Shown: positions 9,287 to 17,168 of the stretch, in pieces
How positions within the stretch are numbered: the first letter of the stretch is position 1
Layout: the number at the start of each line of letters is the position of its first letter
Assembly (NCBI RefSeq): GCF_003669015.1
Contig: NZ_CP033069.1
Coordinates: forward strand, 3,668,501-3,732,500
DNA: 64,000 nucleotides
From: Acidovorax sp. 1608163
GTDB taxonomy: Bacteria > Pseudomonadota > Gammaproteobacteria > Burkholderiales > Burkholderiaceae_C
Direction of reading: 5' to 3'
Translations under genes and position numbers: made by a program
The notes under the pieces: model-generated
The model's database searches: none
Told to the model about the DNA's origin: nothing
What the model saw: only the letters and a program-made list of their open reading frames with translations

Positions 9287-10620
9287 CAGTTCAGTTCCTC
9301 TTTGCGGATGCGTGTGATGGGCGCCAGCACCGTGGGCAGCGCTTGCATCTGGGCGATCACGGCATCCATCGTGCCTTCACGGGTGTCGTGGGTCAGGATG
9401 ATGAGGTCGGTCTGGGTCGATCCTTCACCACCCACTTCGTCGGCTTCGCGCTGCAGCACCGCGTCAATGCTCACGCCAGCGCCTGCCAGCAGGCCTGTGA
9501 CGGTTGCCAGCACACCGGCCTGGTCGGCCACGCGCAGGCGCAGGTAGTAGCTGGTGACCACCTCGCTCATGGGCAGCACAGGCAGGGCGCCCATGGCGTC
9601 GGCCAGGGTGTTGGCCTGGAAGGCCAGGTGCGGCACACGGTGCTCGGGGTCAGCCGTGTGCAGGCGGGCAATGTCCACCAGGTCGGCAATCACGGCGCTG
9701 GCGGTGGGCTCGCTGCCCGCGCCCTTGCCGTAGTACAGCGTGGTGCCCACGGCATCGCCCTGCACCACCACGGCGTTCATGGCGCCTTCCACATTGGCAA
9801 TCAGGCGCTTGGTGGGCACCAGGCTGGGGTGCACGCGCAACTCAATGCCCTTCTCAGCGCGCTTGGTGATGCCCAGCAGCTTGATGCGGTAGCCCAGTTG
9901 CTCGGCGTACTTGATATCGGCCGCGCCGAGTTTGGTAATGCCCTCGACATAGGCCTTGTCGAACTGCACCGGGATGCCGAAAGCAATCGCGCTCATCAAC
10001 GTGGCCTTGTGTGCAGCGTCCACGCCTTCGATGTCGAAGGTCGGGTCGGCCTCGGCGTAGCCCAGGCGTTGCGCTTCCTTGAGCACCACGTCAAAGTCCA
10101 GGCCCTTGTCGCGCATCTCGCTCAGGATGAAGTTGGTGGTGCCATTGATGATGCCGGCGATCCACTGGATGCGGTTGGCCGTGAGGCCTTCGCGCAGCGC
10201 CTTGATGATGGGGATACCCCCAGCCACGGCAGCCTCGAAGGCCACCATCACGCCTTTGGCGGACGCAGCGGCAAAAATCTCGGTGCCGTGCACGGCCAGC
10301 AGCGCCTTGTTGGCGGTGACGACATGCTTGCCTGCGGCAATCGCTTCGAGCACCAGTGCCTTGGCGACGCCGTAGCCGCCGATCAGCTCAATGACGATGT
10401 CGATGTCGGGGTTGGCGATGATGGCGCGGGCGTCGTTGACGACCTGCACACTGGGGCCGACCACGCTCTTGGCGCGCTCGACGTCCAGATCGGCCACCAT
10501 GGCGATCTCAATGCCACGGCCAGCGCGGCGGCTGATTTCGTCTTGGTTGCGTTGCAACACGTTGAACACGCCGCTGCCGACGGTGCCGATGCCTAGCAGG
10601 CCTACTTGGATGGGTTTCAT
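9286..10620 (-). CDS. hom: Homoserine dehydrogenase
   Basis: This enzyme reduces aspartate semialdehyde to homoserine, the branch point to threonine and methionine. The 444-residue monofunctional form has an N-terminal NAD(P)-binding fold (LLGIGTVGSG, residues 9-18) and the catalytic segment with GIINGTTNFILSEM. A C-terminal ACT domain (about 360-444, LRVADQAGVLATVTGLL) suggests feedback control by threonine. It is followed by thrC with a one-base overlap. Confidence 0.95.
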   Translation of the reverse strand: MKPIQVGLLGIGTVGSGVFNVLQRNQDEISRRAGRGIEIAMVADLDVERAKSVVGPSVQVVNDARAIIANPDIDIVIELIGGYGVAKALVLEAIAAGKHVVTANKALLAVHGTEIFAAASAKGVMVAFEAAVAGGIPIIKALREGLTANRIQWIAGIINGTTNFILSEMRDKGLDFDVVLKEAQRLGYAEADPTFDIEGVDAAHKATLMSAIAFGIPVQFDKAYVEGITKLGAADIKYAEQLGYRIKLLGITKRAEKGIELRVHPSLVPTKRLIANVEGAMNAVVVQGDAVGTTLYYGKGAGSEPTASAVIADLVDIARLHTADPEHRVPHLAFQANTLADAMGALPVLPMSEVVTSYYLRLRVADQAGVLATVTGLLAGAGVSIDAVLQREADEVGGEGSTQTDLIILTHDTREGTMDAVIAQMQALPTVLAPITRIRKEELN

Positions 10621-10650
10621 GCGGTTTTACCTGCGGATGAAGGGTTGAAA

Positions 10651-11259
10651 TCAGTGTGTATTGCGAAAAATGGGGCTGTGCGCCAAAGGCTGGCCGAGCT
10701 TTGCAGGCCGGGGCTTCTGGGCCGCAGCCAAGGTAACTTTGCGCCCAAGGGTGCGGCAGTGGCCCATCAGCCGGTCGACCCAGGCTTGCTCCACCAGGTA
10801 GCTGCTGCCTGCAATGTCGGCCAAGGTGGGGACCACGTCGGTTGCCAAACGGAGCGATTTTGCCAGTGCCAGCATGCGGCCCTCTTCCCGGGGGGTGAGT
10901 TCATTGCCTACCCTGGGGCGGGATGCGGCGTCGCCCAAGGATTGAATCCGGCCATCTTCGTACCAGACCATCCACACCAGAGGTACCGCGCCGGGGCGGT
11001 CGCTGGCCGATTGCTGCACAAAGCAGAAATGGCTGGCACGCGCTGCGTAGTGCGACGCATGGACCTCATCCACCGTTTGCACATAGGCGTGCAACACGGC
11101 GCGGGGCAGCACATCGGAGCGCAAAGGCGTGGAGTAGACATATTCAGGCTGGGCCGGTATTTCACCAGCACCCGCCAAGGCAGGCAGACCACAACAGGCC
11201 AGCAACAGGCCCAGCCCCCGCACAAGCCAGGGCAGCATCCGGTGCAACTGACGCGTCAT
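10651..11259 (-). CDS. Small secreted protein of unknown function
   Basis: I do not recognise this 202-residue protein. The chosen ATG at 11259 overlaps the upstream gene's stop (ATGA) and gives a good signal peptide (LVRGLGLLLACCGLPALAGA). The mature part has no repeats or membrane segments and contains FCFVQQSAS and LVWMVWYEDGRIQSLGD. Coupling to the DUF1176 gene suggests the two act together in the periplasm or outer membrane. It lies just upstream of hom, probably by position only. Confidence 0.6.
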   Translation of the reverse strand: MTRQLHRMLPWLVRGLGLLLACCGLPALAGAGEIPAQPEYVYSTPLRSDVLPRAVLHAYVQTVDEVHASHYAARASHFCFVQQSASDRPGAVPLVWMVWYEDGRIQSLGDAASRPRVGNELTPREEGRMLALAKSLRLATDVVPTLADIAGSSYLVEQAWVDRLMGHCRTLGRKVTLAAAQKPRPAKLGQPLAHSPIFRNTH

Positions 11260-12275
11260 TGGGTCACGTACGCCGGAAGCTGCCAGGCACCGCCCGGGAA
11301 GCCTCGGCACATGCCATCGCCATGCTCACCGCTGAGCACGAAGCCCTTGCCATCAAAGCGCCACTCGCGCACCCACCAGCAGTCGCCAATGCCCCGCCCT
11401 TTCATGGACGAATGCACCGTGCCGGTCTCTGCGTCAAATTCGCCATCCACGTCGTCCAGCGGCTTGGGCTGGTACGGCGGGCGGTCATTGGCCATGAAAA
11501 GCAGGCTGCTGAAGTTGTAGGCGCCCATGCCGCAAGGCACCTCCAGCAGCACCCGGCGGTCGGTCAGGCGATGCACCTTCATCACGTCGGCCTCGGGCGT
11601 GCCGCCGGTGCACTGGTCCTGCAAGGCTGCGGGCCCCAATGCTGCGAGCAGGGGCTTGAGCAGAGCTGCGTCGCCCTTGCGTGCGGGCACCGGCTTGACG
11701 GTCTTGAGCACCGGCGCGGGCACGGGGGGCAAGACGGACGACTCAGGCTTGCTGCCTTTGCGCACCAGCGCCCCCGGGGTGCCGATGCGGCCCTGCACTT
11801 CGTCCATCTTGAGCAGCACCGCTGCCGCCCCAGCCAGTGAGAGCACCCACTTGTCTTTGCCTGCGGTCACGGTGGCCTCTTCGGCACGCACCAGCTCTTG
11901 CAGCAAGCGGGGCACCTGGGCTGCGGGTACAGAGGGGCTGTTGCCATCCAGGGCGGGCAACGACCATTTGCCCACTTTGAAGTGCAGCGCGGCCGGACTG
12001 GCTTTTTCGGTATAGACCTGCAGTTGCACCTCTACCGCCGCATCGGGGCCCGCCTTGCGGGTCAAGAGCAAAGAGACAGGGTCCGAATCTCCCGCCTCAG
12101 ACTGGTAGCCCGCAGCCCGGCAGGTGCGGGTGTTGTCGCATTGCAAGCCCCAGTCCTTGTACGAAAAACCCACCGTGCCCGGGCTGGCCGGCTGGGCCCC
12201 GGCCGTCAGCGAGCCCAAGGCCAGGGCGCCCAGCACATGCGGCAGGCGGGGTCGAGTCACAACACGCGAGACCAT
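11256..12275 (-). CDS. DUF1176 domain-containing periplasmic protein
   Basis: The 339-residue product starts with a signal peptide (VLGALALGSLTAGAQP). It shows the cysteine-bearing pattern of DUF1176, KDWGLQCDNTRTCRAAGYQ near the mature N-terminus. Late features are DDVDGEFDAETGTVHSSMKG, GDCWWVREWRFDGKGFVLSG and a terminal MCRGFPGGAWQLP. Function is unknown for the family. A longer in-frame start exists at 12317, but the 12275 ATG places the signal peptide better. The ATGA junction with the next gene implies coupled translation. Confidence 0.75.
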   Translation of the reverse strand: MVSRVVTRPRLPHVLGALALGSLTAGAQPASPGTVGFSYKDWGLQCDNTRTCRAAGYQSEAGDSDPVSLLLTRKAGPDAAVEVQLQVYTEKASPAALHFKVGKWSLPALDGNSPSVPAAQVPRLLQELVRAEEATVTAGKDKWVLSLAGAAAVLLKMDEVQGRIGTPGALVRKGSKPESSVLPPVPAPVLKTVKPVPARKGDAALLKPLLAALGPAALQDQCTGGTPEADVMKVHRLTDRRVLLEVPCGMGAYNFSSLLFMANDRPPYQPKPLDDVDGEFDAETGTVHSSMKGRGIGDCWWVREWRFDGKGFVLSGEHGDGMCRGFPGGAWQLPAYVTQ

Positions 12276-12317
12276 GCGATGCGGCTCCACAGAGAGTCCA
12301 GGGGGCGATGCGCCCAA

Positions 12318-13553
12318 TTAGGCCGCCACCACCTGCTGGCGCTTGCGGTACTGCTCCAGGAACTTCGCCACGCGGCCAATGGCTTCGCGCAGGTCGTCTT
12401 CGTGGGGCAGGAACACGATGCGGAAGTGGTCTGGCGCCCCCCAGTTGAAGCCCGTGCCCTGCACCAGCATGACCTTGGTTTCTTGCAGCAACTCCAGGAA
12501 GAACTGCTGGTCGTCCTGGATGGGGTACACGGCGGGGTCCAGGCGCGGGAACATGTACAGGGCAGCGCGCGGCTTCACACACGTGACCCCCGGGATGGCG
12601 GTGATCAGCTCATACGCCAGGTCACGCTGCTTGCGCAAGCGCCCGCCTTCGCACACCAAGTCGTTGATGCTCTGGTAGCCACCCAGCGCAGTCTGGATGG
12701 CCCATTGCCCGGGCACGTTGGCACACAGGCGCATGTTCGAGAGCATGTTCAGCCCGTCGATGTAATCTTTGGCGGGCTTCTTGTCGCCCGACACCACCAG
12801 CCAGCCCGCGCGGTAGCCACACGAGCGGTAGCTTTTGGACAAGGAGTTGAAGGTGAGGGTGAGCACATCCTCGCTGAGCGAACCCAAAGCGGTGTGCTTT
12901 GCGCCGTCGTACAGCACCTTGTCGTACACCTCGTCGGCAAACACCACCAGCCCATGCTCGCGGGCAATGGCCAGAATGCCCAGGAGCAATTCCTCGGAGT
13001 ACAAGGCCCCCGTAGGGTTGTTGGGGTTGATGACCACAATGCCTTTGGTCCGCGGCGTGACCTTGGCGCGGATGTCGTCCAAATTGGGCATCCAGCCATT
13101 GGCCTCGTCGCACAGGTAGTGCACGGGTGTGCCGCCTGACAGGCTGGCCGCAGCCGTCCACAGCGGGTAGTCTGGCGAGGGCAGTAACAGCTCATCACCA
13201 TCGTCCAGCAATGCGTTGGTGGCCATCACGATCAGCTCGCTGGCGCCATTGCCCAAGTAGATATCGTCGAGCGTGACGCCCTTGATGCCCTGCTTTTGCG
13301 TCTCGTGCATCACCGCCTTGCGGGCGGCAAAAATGCCTTTGCTGTCCGAGTAACCTGCCGAATTGGGCAGGTTGCGAATCATGTCTTGCTGGATTTCTTC
13401 CGGGGCATCAAAACCAAAAACGGCGAGGTTGCCAATGTTGAGCTTGATGATCTTGTGACCATCCTCCTCCATCTGCTTGGCCGCATCCATGATGGGCCCC
13501 CGGATGTCGTAGCACACGTTGGCGAGCTTGGCTGATTTCTTGACGGTTTTCAT
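12318..13553 (-). CDS. alaA: Alanine aminotransferase AlaA-type (pyridoxal-phosphate-dependent)
   Basis: This is a fold-type I aminotransferase of 411 residues, resembling AlaA (YfbQ), which transfers an amino group to pyruvate to make alanine. Features are NPNNPTGALYS (about 177-187), ADEVYDKVLYD, the PLP lysine Lys240 in NSLSKSYRSCGYRAGW, and a C-terminal HFRIVFLP. Start MKTVKKSAKL at 13553 matches the family N-terminus; an upstream in-frame start at 13595 would add a non-conserved stretch. It heads the minus-strand group leading to hom-thrC. Confidence 0.9.
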   Translation of the reverse strand: MKTVKKSAKLANVCYDIRGPIMDAAKQMEEDGHKIIKLNIGNLAVFGFDAPEEIQQDMIRNLPNSAGYSDSKGIFAARKAVMHETQKQGIKGVTLDDIYLGNGASELIVMATNALLDDGDELLLPSPDYPLWTAAASLSGGTPVHYLCDEANGWMPNLDDIRAKVTPRTKGIVVINPNNPTGALYSEELLLGILAIAREHGLVVFADEVYDKVLYDGAKHTALGSLSEDVLTLTFNSLSKSYRSCGYRAGWLVVSGDKKPAKDYIDGLNMLSNMRLCANVPGQWAIQTALGGYQSINDLVCEGGRLRKQRDLAYELITAIPGVTCVKPRAALYMFPRLDPAVYPIQDDQQFFLELLQETKVMLVQGTGFNWGAPDHFRIVFLPHEDDLREAIGRVAKFLEQYRKRQQVVAA

Positions 13554-13704
13554 GGCGGGCGGAAATGGCGTGGGGACAAAGGCCGACCCAGGCACGGCGT
13601 GCCTTGGCGAAACCTATAATTTGACCACAGTTCAGCCCACCCACCCTGGCCTGAAGCGACGGCCCACCAAGGCCCGGCCCCTCACACAGCGCCCTCAGCA
13701 CACC

Positions 13705-14079
13705 ATGAAATTCCAACCCGACAAATCCAGTGCCCAGACGATTCACGGCTATGGCCCCGGATGGATTGGCGTGGATGGCACCAAACACACCCAAAGCCTG
13801 ATCGTGGGCTCCAACGGCCTGCTGCAAGCCTGGGACTGCGCGCATTTTAAAGCCCTGACCCCGGCACACTTTGAGTACCTGGCGTCACTGGAAACCGAGC
13901 TGGTCATCTTTGGCAGCGGCGCGCGCAATCGTTTTCCCAACCCCGCTTGGCTGCAACCCCTGATGGCCAAGAGACTGGGCCTGGAAACCATGGACACGGC
14001 CGCCGCCTGCCGCACCTACAACATTCTGGCGGGCGAAGGGCGCAACGTCGTGGCAGCCCTCATCCTTGAAACCGCATAA
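13705..14079 (+). CDS. Mth938-like domain-containing protein
   Basis: This 124-residue protein of the Mth938/DUF498 family has the typical TIHGYGPGWIGVDG start region, LVIFGSGARNRFP and ETMDTAAACRTYNILAGEGRNVVAALI. Members are small single-domain proteins related to the NDUFAF3 assembly factor, but the bacterial role is unsettled. It is divergent from alaA; a TATAAT hexamer at 13615-13620 lies about 85 bases upstream without a clear -35. Confidence 0.85.
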   Translation: MKFQPDKSSAQTIHGYGPGWIGVDGTKHTQSLIVGSNGLLQAWDCAHFKALTPAHFEYLASLETELVIFGSGARNRFPNPAWLQPLMAKRLGLETMDTAAACRTYNILAGEGRNVVAALILETA

Positions 14080-14150
14080 CGGCCCGCAACCTGAGCGTGC
14101 AAATTTCATACATGCTTATGCAGCCATGTACATACATACAGGCCAAGCAT

Positions 14151-14179
14151 TTGGCCTAGTATCATTTTCGGGGTAAAAT
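14151..14179 (+). promoter_or_regulatory. Sigma-70 promoter for the peroxiredoxin gene, with overlapping dyad
   Basis: TTGGCC at 14151-14156 and TAAAAT at 14174-14179 are separated by 17 bases. The -35 is the right arm of an inverted repeat GGCCAAGCATTTGGCC (14141-14156), so a bound regulator could block it. Confidence 0.6.
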
Positions 14180-14269
14180 CGCGGGTTGCGGTCGGGGGCA
14201 CCACCAAAAGCAATAACACACCCGCTCCCCCGGCTTATCAACGACTACATCCTGAGAGATTGAAGTGAT

Positions 14270-14755
14270 ATGGCGATCGTTGTCAACAAACCCCTCCCTG
14301 AATTTGAAGCCAACGCCACCGGCGGGATCAAGGTGTCCAACACCTCCCACACGGGCCAGATTCTGATTCTGTACTTCTATCCCAAGGACAACACCCCGGG
14401 CTGCACCACCGAGGCCATGCAGTTCCGCGACAAGTACAAAGACTTTGCCAAGGCCGGCGCAGCCGTGTTTGGCGTGTCGCGTGACAACATGAAGTCGCAC
14501 GACGACTTCAAGGAAAAGCTGGAACTCCCCTTCGAGTTGATCGCTGACACCGAAGAAAAAATGTGCCACATGTTCGGCGTGGTCAAAAACAAGATCATGT
14601 ACGGCAAGAAGGTCAAGGGCATTGAGCGCAGCACCTTCCTGATCGGCCCCGATGGCCTGCTGGTGCAAGAATGGCGTGGCCTGAAAGTGCCGGGCCATGT
14701 GGACGAAGTCCTGAAGGCCGTGAAGTCCATCAAAGCACTCAAGAAGGCCGCCTGA
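14270..14755 (+). CDS. bcp: Peroxiredoxin, BCP/thioredoxin-dependent thiol peroxidase type
   Basis: The 161-residue protein is an AhpC/TSA-fold peroxiredoxin with the peroxidatic Cys45 in YPKDNTPGCTTEA. It would reduce hydroperoxides with electrons from thioredoxin. Many BCP proteins have a resolving cysteine five residues later; here that position is Met50. The only other cysteine is Cys99 (EEKMCHMFG), so resolution may use Cys99 or an external thiol. A promoter with an overlapping dyad lies 90 bases upstream and a terminator follows at 14873. Confidence 0.92.
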   Translation: MAIVVNKPLPEFEANATGGIKVSNTSHTGQILILYFYPKDNTPGCTTEAMQFRDKYKDFAKAGAAVFGVSRDNMKSHDDFKEKLELPFELIADTEEKMCHMFGVVKNKIMYGKKVKGIERSTFLIGPDGLLVQEWRGLKVPGHVDEVLKAVKSIKALKKAA

Positions 14756-14872
14756 TCACGGCACCTGTTTGCAACAGCCCCACACCGAGCCGGCGCCTTG
14801 ATCGCGCCGTCACACGGAATGGGCATAATGGGTCAATGCCCTTGCACCTTGCAACGACTTCCACCCCATTCA

Positions 14873-14904
14873 AAAGCCGCCTTGGCCTCCAGGCGGCTTT
14901 TTGC
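14873..14904 (+). terminator. Rho-independent terminator after bcp
   Basis: AAAGCCGCC and its inverse GGCGGCTTTT flank a short loop and are followed by further T-rich sequence. The hairpin lies between bcp and the phoH-family gene, ending about 35 bases before the latter's ATG. Confidence 0.7.
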
Positions 14905-14939
14905 TTTTTGAACCCCCTTGTCTGAGGCCTTTGCACACC

Positions 14940-16679
14940 ATGCCCTTGCCACCTGCCCCCAGCCGACGCGCCGCCCTGCTCTCACCAGAGGCCTATGACA
15001 ACAAAGCCACACCCTCTCGCACCAATACCCGCGCTGCGTCAAGCGAACCAGACGCCGATGAAGCAAACACCGCAGCTGTAGCCCCCGCTGCGAGCACCGC
15101 GCGCGCAAGCACGGCCCGCAGCAAAGCCAGCGCAAGCGCGCCGGTCGCAACAACAACCGCAGCAACACCCGCCAAGTCCGCGCCCGCCACCCGCCGCAGC
15201 GCCCCCACCAAGGCGGCCACGCCCAGTGCGGCGCCGGCTCCCGCGTCAACCGAGGCAGCGCCTCGCAGCAAAAAAGCCCGCACCCAAGGCCCCGCCAAGC
15301 TGTTCGTGCTGGACACCAACGTGCTGCTGCACGACCCGACCAGCCTGTTCCGCTTCGAAGAACACGACATCTTCCTGCCGATGATCGTGCTGGAAGAGCT
15401 CGATGGCCACAAGAAGGGCATGACCGAAGTGGCCCGCAATGGCCGCCAAGCCAGCCGCACGCTCGATGCGCTGGCGGCAGCCCAGGGCGCCGACATGGCC
15501 AAAGGCCTCAAGCTGGACTCCACAGGCCAACGGGCTGCAGGCGGCCACCTGTTCTTCCAGACCGTGCCACTGGACTACAGCCTGCCCACCAGCCTGCCCC
15601 AAGGCAAGGCAGACAACCAGATCCTGGGCGTGGTGGAAGCTCTGCGCAAGCTGCATGCACCGCGCGAGGTGGTACTGGTCTCCAAAGACATCAACATGCG
15701 CGTCAAAGCCCGCGCACTGGGCCTGACCGCCGAGGACTACCAGAACGACAAGACGCTGGAAGACGGCGACCTGCTGTACGCCGGCGTGCTGGCCCTGCCG
15801 CCCGATTTCTGGGCCAAGAGCGGCAAGAATGTGGAAAGCTGGCAAAGCGGTGCCCACACTTACTACCGCATTGGTGGGCCCATCGTGCCGCAGCTGATGA
15901 TCAATCAGTTCGTGTACTTCGAAGCCCCCGGCGAGCCCAGTCTGTTTGCGCGTGTGAGTGAAATCCGGGAGAAAACAGCGGTATTGCAGACCCTGAAGGA
16001 CTACGGTTCTGCCAAGAATGCCGTATGGGGCGTGAGCACGCGCAACCGCGAGCAGAACTACGCCATGAACCTGCTCATGGACCCCGAGATCGACTTCGTG
16101 ACGCTGACCGGCACCGCTGGCACCGGCAAGACCCTGCTGGCCCTGGCAGCAGGCCTGACCCAGGTGCTGGACGACCGCCGCTACACCGAGATCATCATGA
16201 CCCGCGCCACCGTGAGCGTGGGCGAGGACATCGGCTTCCTGCCGGGCACGGAAGAAGAGAAGATGGGCCCCTGGATGGGCGCCCTGGATGACAACCTGGA
16301 GTTTTTGGCCAAGGGCGATGGCGGCAATGCGGGCGAATGGGGCCGCGCGGCCACCAACGAGCTGATCCGCAGCCGCATAAAGATCAAGAGCATGAACTTC
16401 ATGCGCGGACGCACCTTCCTGAACAAGTACGTGATCATCGACGAGGCGCAGAACCTGACGCCCAAGCAGATGAAGACACTGATCACCCGCGCAGGCCCCG
16501 GCACCAAGATCATCTGCATGGGCAACCTGGCGCAGATCGACACGCCGTACCTCACCGAAGGCTCCTCCGGCCTGACGTATGCGGTGGACCGCTTCAAGGG
16601 CTGGCCACACAGCGGGCACATCACGCTGGCGCGTGGCGAACGTTCACGCCTGGCAGACTTTGCCAGCGAGGTGCTCTGA
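14940..16679 (+). CDS. PIN and PhoH domain ATPase (PhoH family protein)
   Basis: The 579-residue protein couples a PIN-type RNase domain to a PhoH ATPase. Residues 1-115 are a low-complexity Ala/Thr/Ser/Arg-rich tail. The PIN domain starts near 120 (FVLDTNVLLHD) with LEELDGHKKG. The PhoH domain has a Walker A near 388 (GTAGTGKT) and Walker B near 497 (VIIDEAQNLTPKQMK). PIN-PhoH proteins are RNA helicase/RNases in characterised cases; the substrate here is unknown. The stop overlaps the next gene's region closely (two bases before its ATG), implying coupling. Confidence 0.9.
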   Translation: MPLPPAPSRRAALLSPEAYDNKATPSRTNTRAASSEPDADEANTAAVAPAASTARASTARSKASASAPVATTTAATPAKSAPATRRSAPTKAATPSAAPAPASTEAAPRSKKARTQGPAKLFVLDTNVLLHDPTSLFRFEEHDIFLPMIVLEELDGHKKGMTEVARNGRQASRTLDALAAAQGADMAKGLKLDSTGQRAAGGHLFFQTVPLDYSLPTSLPQGKADNQILGVVEALRKLHAPREVVLVSKDINMRVKARALGLTAEDYQNDKTLEDGDLLYAGVLALPPDFWAKSGKNVESWQSGAHTYYRIGGPIVPQLMINQFVYFEAPGEPSLFARVSEIREKTAVLQTLKDYGSAKNAVWGVSTRNREQNYAMNLLMDPEIDFVTLTGTAGTGKTLLALAAGLTQVLDDRRYTEIIMTRATVSVGEDIGFLPGTEEEKMGPWMGALDDNLEFLAKGDGGNAGEWGRAATNELIRSRIKIKSMNFMRGRTFLNKYVIIDEAQNLTPKQMKTLITRAGPGTKIICMGNLAQIDTPYLTEGSSGLTYAVDRFKGWPHSGHITLARGERSRLADFASEVL

Positions 16680-16681
16680 CC

Positions 16682-17068
16682 ATGGTGGGCTGGGTCACCG
16701 CGCTCAAGCTGGTGCCCTGGGGCGATGTCATTGAGGCAACGCCCCAGATCCTGCAAGCCGCCAAAAAGCTGCTGGGCGCCACCCGCAAGGGCAAAGCGGA
16801 TGCTACGGCCACAGGCTCCATTGCAGACGCTGGCACCGAGCCCACCTTGCCCACCGATGTGCAATTGCGGCATTTGCGGGAACGCGTGCTCCAGTTGGAG
16901 CAGGAGCAATTGGACGGGGCCGCGCTGATCCAGTCCCTCGCTCAGCAAAATGCCCAGGTGATACAGGCGGTAGAGGACTTGCGCCAACGCAACCGCCGCT
17001 TGACCTTGGTTGTCACCGTGCTGGCATGCACCTGCATCGGGCTGCTGGTGTGGGCGCTCAAGCAGTAG
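16682..17068 (+). CDS. Small protein with coiled coil and C-terminal membrane anchor, unknown function
   Basis: I do not recognise this 128-residue protein. It begins VGWVTALKLVPWGDVIEAT, has a linker at about 35-60, and a predicted coiled coil at about 62-102 (LRERVLQLEQEQLDGAALI). It ends in one membrane helix (LTLVVTVLACTCIGLLVWA). The ATG is two bases after the PhoH gene stop, so it is almost certainly co-translated and may tether the PIN-PhoH protein or an RNA complex to the membrane. That role is inference from position. Confidence 0.7.
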   Translation: MVGWVTALKLVPWGDVIEATPQILQAAKKLLGATRKGKADATATGSIADAGTEPTLPTDVQLRHLRERVLQLEQEQLDGAALIQSLAQQNAQVIQAVEDLRQRNRRLTLVVTVLACTCIGLLVWALKQ

Positions 17069-17106
17069 CAACCACTGGGCAGCACACAGCGAGCCTCACC
17101 GCCCAG

Positions 17107-17168
17107 TTGCTATAGATTCAATAGCCCCTAGCGCTTATTGCATAAGCGCTAGGGGCTATTTTTATTAG
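17107..17168 (+). repeat. Complete copy of the dispersed palindromic repeat, probable terminator
   Basis: The copy reads TTGCTATAGATTCAATAGCC then CCTAGCGCTTATTG, CATAAGCGCTAGGGGCTA and TTTTTATTA. The arms AATAGCCCCTAGCGCTTAT and ATAAGCGCTAGGGGCTATT pair perfectly over 19 bases. It lies between two convergent genes and, with its T run, would terminate the phoH transcript and possibly dnaB as well. Confidence 0.85.
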
